Below are positions 17,065-23,454 of a DNA stretch of 31,667 nucleotides, piece after piece. Within the stretch, counting starts at the first letter, position 1. Every line of letters starts with the position of its first letter. Under the pieces are notes generated by a model. That model worked only from the letters and a program-made list of their open reading frames with translations. It was not told the origin of the DNA and did not search any database. A program made the translations under genes and the position numbers. The stretch is from Trichomonas tenax (Eukaryota > Parabasalia > Trichomonadida > Trichomonadidae), in contig JALKBU010000593.1 of the NCBI GenBank assembly GCA_023091735.1, forward strand, positions 1 through 31,667. The letters run 5' to 3'.

Positions 17065-17617
17065 TTTAAAATATGCCTTTTGACACTTTACATATGACAA
17101 ATGACTGAATAATTATGTCTTTTAGACACAATATTTATGACAACCTCATAATAAATTCGCCTTTTGACACTTTACAGCTGACAATAGACAAATCAGATTT
17201 TATTGAAAATTTTTACGGGCGCGAAAGCACCAGAAAAATATTTGAAAACAGGTGTTATTGAATCATATGATGATCTTCTTTTTAAAAACGATACAATTTG
17301 AATCGAAAATAATCGTATATTTAACCTTTAATACCTTATTGACGAAACGAATATAAAAATATGAATTATTTTATATTTTATGCCTATTTTTCATGAAATT
17401 TTTGATTTTTGATGTCATGCAAGATTTGAATTTTGAAATATTGGGAGTTGGCGTTCAATGTTGATGTGATTCTTAATTATTCATTATGGCGGGTATACAT
17501 GTCACATCAAATTCATCATTCATTTGCAAATCAACAGTTTCATGAGAAAACAGCTGTAAATATATAAAGTCAATGGGATAACAGATGTGGAATGATTTTA
17601 AAAAATTTCAAATTTCG
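17065..17617. other. Divergent intergenic region with triplicated TTTTGACAC block
   Basis: GCCTTTTGACACTTTACA occurs at 17076-17093 and again at 17159-17176, each followed within a few bases by TGACAA. A degenerate third copy starting GTCTTTTAGACAC lies at about 17117-17145. The rest of the 550-bp spacer between the RABL6-like gene and the acidic gene is AT-rich with nothing recognised. Confidence 0.5.
17076..17184 (-). repeat. Direct repeats in the RABL6 promoter region
   Basis: Two 18-bp perfect copies 83 bp apart (17076, 17159) with a diverged copy between. On the minus strand they read as TGTAAAGTGTCAAAAGGC, the copy nearest the gene ending 12 bp before the ATG at 17064. Confidence 0.6.
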
Positions 17618-18215
17618 ATGACACAAAAGAAACAACAAATTGAAGTCGAAGAAGAAGATTTCGGAGAGGAAGAAGTGATTATTATCATCGAAAAGGAGGA
17701 AGAAGAGTCGGAGACATCAAAGAAAGAAACAAAAACACAAAGCAGCCAAAGGAAATAATTATTATTGAGGAAGAAGAAGAGGAAGAGGAGGAAAAAATCG
17801 TTGAAATTATCGTAATAGAGGAAGAAGAGGAGGAAAGTGATGATAAAAGCAAGAATACAAAATCATTTGTTAAAGAATCAGCAAATTCGAAGACATCTAC
17901 AACGAAAATAGTACAAGGTGCAGATGCAATGCTAAAAAAGATATAAAATCGATATCATTACCTGCAAAAAAGCCTCAAGTGGTCGAAGAGGAGGAGGAAG
18001 AAGAAGAGGAAGAAATTATAGAGGAGATTATCATCATCGAGGAAGAAGAAGAGGAACAAGAAAAGCCGCAACCGAAGGCTCCACAAACAAAGACATTACC
18101 CACTAAAAATAATCCCGCAGTGCCAACGAAATCTCCATTGGCTAAGGAGCAGGCAAAGGTTGAGGAAGAAGAAATTATAGAAATTATAATCGAAGAAGAA
18201 GAGGAAGCTGAATAA
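17618..18215 (+). pseudogene. Glu/Ile-rich low-complexity gene with two -1 frameshifts
   Basis: Three open segments in successive frames form one coherent acidic protein of about 199 residues. The first runs from ATG 17618 to the TAA at 17756-17758 (46 codons). The second continues in the -1 frame to the TAA at 17944-17946. The third is again -1 and runs to the stop at 18213-18215. All segments share blocks of poly-Glu enclosing Ile/Val clusters (EEVIIIIE, EIIVIEEEE, EEIIEEIIII), separated by Lys/Ser/Thr/Pro linkers. Both shifts fall in A-rich tracts (17730-17745; AAAAAAG at 17934-17940) and each equals the loss of one base, so homopolymer under-calling, real decay or recoding are all possible. 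The second site has the codon arrangement A-AAA-AAG. No known function is recognised. Confidence 0.6.
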
Positions 18216-18706
18216 GCCGATTTAACGGTTGTTTATTATAAAGTTATCTGCTATTACATCATTGTTTATTACTTTCTAAAAGTTTTTCATATTTCATCAA
18301 ATATTTTAGATAATATCTTTTATTATAAGATCCAGGTAATGCTATTTTGAAGACTTTAATCTTTTATGTGATTATCTTAGATATTACTTGTTAAGATTGG
18401 AAAAATGAATTAATTTATCTATAGATAATTGAGGTCAAAGAATCGTATGCTTTTAAGAGCGATCCAACAAAGAGAATCATTTTGTTCCGTTTTTTAGTTC
18501 AAAAATGATGTTATTCAATTTTATATGGATAAAATGGGCACATTATCAAAAAAGTACTTCTGTAGCTTCTAGAGGTAATTTTGCAATGATTTTTCGTGCT
18601 TCATTTAAATAGAAAGGTTCAGAAACTTCATTCTTCTCTTCATCAAAAATAATTAATCTTACTTGTCAAATTGCATTTTACTTGACAAATATTATTAATT
18701 TTATTG
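18216..18706. other. Intergenic region
   Basis: AT-rich spacer. Apart from the paired elements at its 3' end (18660-18688) nothing is recognised. Confidence 0.5.
18660..18688. promoter_or_regulatory. Pair of TACTTGTCAA-type elements, 19-bp spacing
   Basis: TACTTGTCAA (18660-18669) and TACTTGACAA (18679-18688) are 19 bp apart start to start and end 18 bp before the ATG at 18707. Confidence 0.5.
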
Positions 18707-19084
18707 ATGAATAAATCGACTGAAATCGATATTTCTATCGACGAAAACACATCAACAAGCAATATTAAGGCAATGATGGATCAGTCGATTAGAGAATTTA
18801 ACCACAAATACCGCGTGAAATCCCCAAATGAAAAAAGAAAAGAACATTTTCGAAAAGAGACCTCTGCTGATAAGAAAAAATATAATGCGTTATTAGCAAA
18901 GGTTGCAAAACACCAAGAAGAATTATCAAAACTTGAAGATGAAAATGCAATGCTTCGAGCAGAAGTTGAAAGATGTGAAGCCAAGATCAAAGCATATCCG
19001 CAAGCTAAAAAGAGATATGATCAGCTCACAGAAAGCATTAAAAGAGCACACCAATTAACAACAAAATCGTTATCAAAGAAATAG
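18707..19084 (+). CDS. Small coiled-coil protein, unknown function
   Basis: This 125-residue protein has an acidic/Ser-Thr N-terminus with DISIDEN. It then has a basic segment (KSPNEKRKEHFRKE) and a predicted coiled coil from about residue 55 to 118, with heptads such as LLAKVAKHQEELSKLEDENA and MLRAEVERCEAKI. The C-terminus is Lys/Ser. There is no signal peptide or membrane segment. The ATG at 18707 is preferred to the overlapping in-frame TTG at 18704; two TACTTGTCAA-type elements stand immediately upstream, supporting a real gene. No family is recognised; such short coiled coils occur in cytoskeletal and kinetochore subunits, but nothing specific supports either. Confidence 0.65.
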   Translation: MNKSTEIDISIDENTSTSNIKAMMDQSIREFNHKYRVKSPNEKRKEHFRKETSADKKKYNALLAKVAKHQEELSKLEDENAMLRAEVERCEAKIKAYPQAKKRYDQLTESIKRAHQLTTKSLSKK

Positions 19085-19425
19085 CTTTGCAAGTGTGTGA
19101 ATAAATTATGTCCATGTGTATGTTAGTTTAATTCTTCTACAACATCTTTAAGATTTTAAATCCTATATTCGATGCAATTTGATGAAAAGCTTAAGTAGAG
19201 TTATGGGCATCCAAGAAAATCTTTTTATCATAGATGAACACCGATTTAATCAGATATTGAATATATTTTAAATAAAATAGCTGCAAGCATAAATATTTAT
19301 TCAGCATAAAGAGCTGCAACATCTGCTTACCTACTCATGAGAAAGCTATCCGCAGAGTATGAAGAGAAAGAAAAAAAGAGAAGTGACAAATTTCGATCCT
19401 GACGAAACGTGACATTAACAAAAAA
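19085..19425. other. Intergenic region
   Basis: AT-rich spacer before SRP14. AGCTGCAA occurs twice (about 19279 and 19313), each close to a GCATAAA. GAGAAGTGACAAA at 19378-19390 and AAACGTGACATT at 19405-19416 resemble the AAAAGTGACAA start-proximal element. Confidence 0.4.
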
Positions 19426-19755
19426 ATGGTCAAGCTTTCACCAAAAGATTTTATTAAACAACTCAGCGATTTGTACGAGAGCAAACGAAGCTCCGTCTAC
19501 ATCACATACAAGCATTTCAACGGCAAATATTCAGTAAAGAAGAGCGGAAAAGGTCCGATCAAAACAATCCCGAAGGTTCCAGAAACAGGCGCTCCGATGC
19601 TCTTAGTTCGTGCAACAGATGGTAACAGCATTAAAGTATCGACTATTGTTTCCCCACGCGAAGTTGTTGATTTTCAATTGGCACTTGATAGAGTTATGCG
19701 TAAATATATGACCGGATTTAAGAGAGATACTCCGGCAGCTCCAAAGAAGGCCTAA
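19426..19755 (+). CDS. SRP14: Signal recognition particle subunit SRP14
   Basis: This 109-residue protein matches SRP14 in length and along its whole sequence. The N-terminus MVKLSPKDFIKQLSDLYES corresponds to the family's LxxxxFLxxLxxLF helix. It is followed by SVYITYKHFNGK (the conserved VYITxKxxxG strand), then APMLLVRATDGNSIKVSTIV (LLRATDGKKKISTVV in animals) and a C-terminal helix DFQLALDRVMRKYMTGFKR. SRP14 pairs with SRP9 on the Alu domain of SRP RNA and slows translation elongation during targeting of secretory proteins to the ER. The linker between strands is short (GPIKTIPKVPETG), as in many protists. The ATG is preceded by AAACGTGACATTAAC. Confidence 0.92.
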   Translation: MVKLSPKDFIKQLSDLYESKRSSVYITYKHFNGKYSVKKSGKGPIKTIPKVPETGAPMLLVRATDGNSIKVSTIVSPREVVDFQLALDRVMRKYMTGFKRDTPAAPKKA

Positions 19756-20252
19756 ATTAAGCATTATTTATCTTTGAAAATACTATAAATTATTGTTAAC
19801 CAAAATTTTTCATTGGGAATTAAACTTATTATATGCTTTTTGCAATCAAATACTCATCGAAATTACACTGCAAGAATACTGATCTCTGTTTTTAGAGATC
19901 AATACTATTGAAAAATATATTTAGTGAATTAGGTATACTTCTTGATAGAAAATTTCTTCTCATATATTGAATTTGTAAATCTGTAGTTTTTATTCCTAAA
20001 TAGAAAAATATAAACAGAAGAAATCTATATTTGAGGCAAAGATCTGAAGGCATCAATATTACTTGCCAAAGCAAATAAATTTTGCGTTGTTATATTTTGA
20101 CTTTTCATTATTAATTAAAAATGTATTATTAGAGGAAATGATCGTTTGGTGACAAGAAAGAGAAAATTAGCATACAGAGAAAAACGAAAGACAAGTTCAT
20201 CTCACCTTAAAGAACAAAAATGAATTCTTATGATTGATATGAAAATTGAAAA
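19756..20252. other. Intergenic region with a short hairpin
   Basis: Convergent spacer. TGATCTCT (19880-19887), loop GTTTTT, AGAGATCA (19894-19901) form a perfect 8-bp stem about 125 bp after the SRP14 stop. Otherwise AT-rich with nothing recognised. Confidence 0.5.
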
Positions 20253-20723
20253 TCATTTCTTTTGATTATATGTGTAATCTTGCGATGTATCCGATGATGT
20301 CTCTGTTTCAGATGAACTTGATTCGTCTGGATCTTTGGCCGCATCATCCATTTCTTGAATAACAATTTCGAATTCTTTTGGATCCCAGAAGTTTAAGTAT
20401 TCAATGTGGTGCTTACATTTCGGTGATAATGAGGCGTCAATTAAATGTTCAAGTGTATTTAAATCGCGAATAACGTATTGACTTGCTTTTTCAAACGGCA
20501 TTTCGAGAATACTTGAATATGTTTCGCATAAAGAATCATTTATCTCCTTTGTTAATGGACATTCTTCAACGAATGTTAAATCTTCATAAGTTTCCCTTTG
20601 CGTTGCTATTGTATGGTTTCCTTGAACTTTGCTGAAATAGTGGTCTGTCGGTGTTGCCGCCTTTCCCACAGCAAATTTCGGCGTTTTCGAAGTAGATCTG
20701 ATTGGAGCAGCACTACTTGTCAT
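20253..20723 (-). CDS. Small acidic-tailed protein, unknown function
   Basis: This 156-residue protein has a Ser/Thr/Lys-rich N-terminus (MTSSAAPIRSTSKTPKFAVG). A helical central region follows (residues about 50-125, including LTKEINDSLCETYSSILEM and YVIRDLNTLEHLIDASL). The tail is acidic and Ser-rich (DPDESSSSETETSSDTSQD), a likely casein-kinase-2 target by composition. There is no signal peptide, membrane segment or recognisable family. The frame also has an ATG at 20744, but that ATG is the reverse complement of a promoter element copy, so the one at 20723 is taken. It is divergent from the CaaX gene and shares the nine-copy array with it. Confidence 0.65.
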   Translation of the reverse strand: MTSSAAPIRSTSKTPKFAVGKAATPTDHYFSKVQGNHTIATQRETYEDLTFVEECPLTKEINDSLCETYSSILEMPFEKASQYVIRDLNTLEHLIDASLSPKCKHHIEYLNFWDPKEFEIVIQEMDDAAKDPDESSSSETETSSDTSQDYTYNQKK

Positions 20724-20734
20724 TAGACCAACTT

Positions 20735-20905
20735 TACACGTCATGTTATCATTTTACATGTCATTATATGCAATTACATGTCTTTTTATTTCTTTACATG
20801 TCATTATTAAAAATTTACATGACATTTTATTATTGTACTTGTCATTTATTTTTTACATGTCATTTATATCCATTTACATGCCATTACTCACATTTTACAT
20901 GTCAT
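20735..20905. promoter_or_regulatory. Nine-copy TACATGTCAT array in a divergent promoter
   Basis: Copies start at 20735, 20755, 20775, 20795, 20816, 20836, 20854, 20875 and 20896, so the spacings are 20, 20, 20, 21, 20, 18, 21 and 21 bp. Four copies are exact TACATGTCAT (20755, 20795, 20854, 20896); the others differ at one or two positions (TACACGTCAT, TACATGTCTT, TACATGACAT, TACTTGTCAT, TACATGCCAT). The spacers are AT-rich and not conserved. The array fills the interval between the divergent genes at 20723 (-) and 20927 (+), so it probably serves both. Confidence 0.85.
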
Positions 20906-20913
20906 TTATTTTG

Positions 20914-20921
20914 AAAAGTGA
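20914..20921 (+). promoter_or_regulatory. AAAAGTGA start-proximal element
   Basis: AAAAGTGACAATA lies directly before the ATG at 20927; compare 1200-1207 and 23429-23436. Confidence 0.4.
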
Positions 20922-20926
20922 CAATA

Positions 20927-21199
20927 ATGAGCAATGAAACTTCAGATAACGATCAGCCATCAGATCCAATTCCTGAAGTTCTAATAATCGAACAACACAC
21001 AGACGATGACGAACAGGATGAAGAGGAGGAGCACAATTCATCTGAAATCCCGAATTCATCAGTTTTAATAAATAACGTATATGATGATGATAAATTCAAG
21101 ATAAATCAAAGAGATGGCGGTAATCAGAAGAATGGAATAGAGAAACATTCATCACAATCACGCATTAAAAACTCTTCTTCGTGCTGTATATTAATTTAG
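20927..21199 (+). CDS. Small acidic protein with C-terminal CaaX-like prenylation box
   Basis: This 90-residue protein is strongly acidic in its first half (SDNDQPSDPIPEVLIIEQ, DDDEQDEEEEH) and polar/basic in the second. It ends SSSCCILI. The last four residues CILI fit a CaaX prenylation box, with a further cysteine just before that could be palmitoylated, an arrangement seen in small GTPases. No GTPase or other domain is present, so this would be a short membrane-tethered acidic peptide. The ATG at 20927 is used rather than an in-frame GTG at 20918 belonging to the AAAAGTGA element. The nine-copy array upstream supports it being a genuine, regulated gene. No family is recognised. Confidence 0.6.
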   Translation: MSNETSDNDQPSDPIPEVLIIEQHTDDDEQDEEEEHNSSEIPNSSVLINNVYDDDKFKINQRDGGNQKNGIEKHSSQSRIKNSSSCCILI

Positions 21200-21804
21200 T
21201 CTCAAATTATTAACTACTCATTTAATTTTTATGAACGGATTATATTGGCTTACATTAGCCACTATTTGTTTGATCTCAAAATTCACCTTTGACAAATGCA
21301 AATTTCAGAATTCGTTTCATTTCAGGATATCATAAAGAAATGGTAATTGATGCATCATCTATTTGCGTTTGTTTCCTTTGTTTGTTAGTTTTTGTTTATA
21401 TGTTTTATAAATTTACAATTTTCAATTATTTATATATTCAAATGAATTGTAATTAGCTATTAAAATATCTTGAGCTTCTTGATCGAAATTGTAAACAAAT
21501 GTCGTCGCATAGAGTTTTTGACAATACTTCTCAACTTCGCAATTGCTCAAACTCCAATACAACAGAAAATAAAAATTTATTTTTACTAAATTGATTTTCA
21601 CAACACTGCGTAATCAAAAAAGTTAATGCGTAACGAGATTATCGACCAAACTGCATATGCTTCCAATGAGCAACAAATGTTGGATTAGTTTAACGGATAA
21701 ATGTTTGAGAACCTTATTTTTCATATTGTATCAAATTGAGACGCATATACAACTAGATAAATGATTAAAATTTTATAAGATTTCGTGCGGATTGTTTTTG
21801 AGAG

Positions 21805-21832
21805 ATTTCATACGGATTCATCCGTATGAAAT
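21805..21832. repeat. Palindrome with 13-bp arms
   Basis: ATTTCATACGGAT, a 2-base loop TC, then ATCCGTATGAAAT. The half-site TTTCATACGG recurs at about 21841 and in the dispersed repeat copy at about 26753. Confidence 0.8.
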
Positions 21833-22326
21833 TGAAGGGTTTCATACGGATATACGGACTAAAACGGATTGGTCAAATTTCCTTATCAGATATGCAGTCA
21901 AACCGTATAATGAAGTATGACTGTATCAAAACATTCAATTTCATATGAAGCAGTATGAGCCCAACAATTTGATTCTGTATGAAAAATTAAAACCCACGAT
22001 TACAAAGAGGCTTTTTGAAATATTATTTCTTGAAATAACTTACTCGAAGCAAGCCAAATCTCTCAACATGTCTTATTACTTAATTCTTTATCATGTGCTG
22101 ATAACAAAACATTAACATGGCAAAGTAAAATTTCTGCAAATATTTGAAATTCCACTCTGTTTATTAAATTATTGATTCAATTGAAATGTAACTTCAAACT
22201 CTCGAGAGAAAAGTTATCTTCTCATCTTGTGGAAATAAAATCTCGTTTGAAAGAGTTTTCGTTCTTCATTTAAACCATTCTTCAAAATTCCGGACCCGAC
22301 AAATTTGCCACTGTTACGTGTCAAAA

Positions 22327-22334
22327 TCACTTTT
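22327..22334 (+). promoter_or_regulatory. TCACTTTT initiator-like element
   Basis: TCACTTTT five bases before the ATG at 22340, preceded by TACGTGTCAA at 22315-22324, a TACATGTCAT-type variant. Confidence 0.45.
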
Positions 22335-22339
22335 CATTG

Positions 22340-22882
22340 ATGAATATATTTCAGCGTTTCTGGAACTGGCTTTTGAGCCTTTTCTGGCAAAAAAACATAT
22401 CTATGACAATCATCGGCATTCCAGCTGCAGGAAAATCAACATTAGTTCGTGCTTTGGCAAATCAAGATACCGAAGAATTTATTGTGCCAACCATTGGCGC
22501 CCATAACTCTAAATTAACCCTTGGCCGCGTTCAAATAGACGTCCACGACATGAGCGGTAACAAAAACTGCAGAGCACTGTGGGATGAGTATTGTGCAGGA
22601 GCCGACGTTATTCTTTACGTATTTGATTCATCTGATCAAGAAGCCGTTATTGCAAGCGAATTACAATTATCCGAAATTTTACACAATGAATCGTATAATC
22701 AAAAACCGATTTTAGTTATTGCAAACAAACAGGATCTTCCAGAATCATTAAATGCAGACGATGCAATAGCGCGCTTGAAATTAGAAAATATTCAAGATCG
22801 CACTGTGAAGCTTTTCTGCATTTCAGCGAAAAAGAAAACTAACATTGATCAGGTTGTCAATTGGATAGTCCAAAAGTTTTGA
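22340..22882 (+). CDS. ARL8-like small GTPase
   Basis: This 180-residue protein has an N-terminal amphipathic helix (FQRFWNWLLSLFWQKN) closely matching the FRSLFW-type helix of ARL8. G-motifs are GIPAAGKS (26-33), switch I threonine in VPTIGA (T51), DMSG (70-73), NKQD (129-132) and SAK (162-164). ALWDEYCAGADVILYVFDSSD matches the [20 protein letters not shown] region of ARL8, and ENIQDR also fits. ARL8 sits on lysosomal membranes and drives kinesin-dependent lysosome movement and fusion. The residue after DxxG, normally the GTP-hydrolysing glutamine, is Asn74, and the preceding GG is SG. This predicts altered hydrolysis. The start is the ATG five bases after TCACTTTT; an in-frame TTG just before it is not used. 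Confidence 0.82.
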   Translation: MNIFQRFWNWLLSLFWQKNISMTIIGIPAAGKSTLVRALANQDTEEFIVPTIGAHNSKLTLGRVQIDVHDMSGNKNCRALWDEYCAGADVILYVFDSSDQEAVIASELQLSEILHNESYNQKPILVIANKQDLPESLNADDAIARLKLENIQDRTVKLFCISAKKKTNIDQVVNWIVQKF

Positions 22883-23454
22883 AACGAAACGTCATTTGTT
22901 CTACTTCTTATTAAACCTTGTAATCTAATAAATGATCGCTGTCTTTCATAAATTTGATTGCAAACGCAATCCGAACTATCTGTATCATCAAATCATTAAG
23001 AACCCAATTAGAGCTATTTGATTTTTATTTTTATTATTAGAGCATTAGCAAAACGTCATGAAAGATTAATAATATAAAGCAAAAGAAGATATATGTCATG
23101 CATTGAGTCATATATATTTGAATTTTCATATTAATCAATCTTGACAAGATATTTGATGTCTATTTCTTTCATTACCGCCTAAGAACATTCCCGTGGTTTA
23201 TTTTCCCGTATTCCGAAACTCAGATTGTTGCAAACAGTTTCCTTTTAAAGGTATGGAAACTACTAACCTTAAATTAACGGACGAATGCTGATGCAGCAAA
23301 AGTTTCCATTCCTTTTTCCTTTTTCGCTAAATTTGGTGATAAATATTAATATTTATTTCTTATTATTCTCTGATAGCAATAGAGCTTAGTTTTTAAGTTT
23401 ATTTTGTTTTAACTCAAATAATATTTCTAAAAGTGACAACAAATCCGTTTTTTA
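22883..23454. other. Intergenic region
   Basis: AT-rich with an inverted repeat AGTTTCC (23236-23242) / GGAAACT (23255-23261) around CTTTTAAAGG-type sequence, and another GTTTCC at about 23305. TTAACGG at 23274-23280 resembles a MYB recognition core. No gene recognised. Confidence 0.4.
23429..23436 (+). promoter_or_regulatory. AAAAGTGA start-proximal element
   Basis: AAAAGTGACAACAAA lies 18 bp before the ATG at 23455; the 13 bases AAAAGTGACAACA are identical to those at 1200-1212. Confidence 0.4.

Larger units (their letters stand above)
21200..22339. other. Long intergenic region with TTTCATACGGA repeats
   Basis: This is 1.14 kb without a credible ORF. It contains a 28-bp near-perfect palindrome (13-bp arms ATTTCATACGGAT / ATCCGTATGAAAT at 21805-21817 and 21820-21832), a further TTTCATACGGA copy at about 21841, a degenerate ATTTCGTGCGGAT at about 21780, and a sequence at about 21935-21995 related to 26748-26807. 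Confidence 0.55.

Noticed and set aside
17730..17758. Programmed frameshift at the first break in the acidic gene
   Set aside because: No X-XXY-YYZ heptamer in register there; a missing A in the ACAAAAACACA run explains it more simply.
20735..20905. CRISPR-like appearance of the short repeat array
   Set aside because: Repeats are only 10 bp with 8-11 bp AT-rich spacers in a eukaryotic divergent promoter; no cas-like gene.
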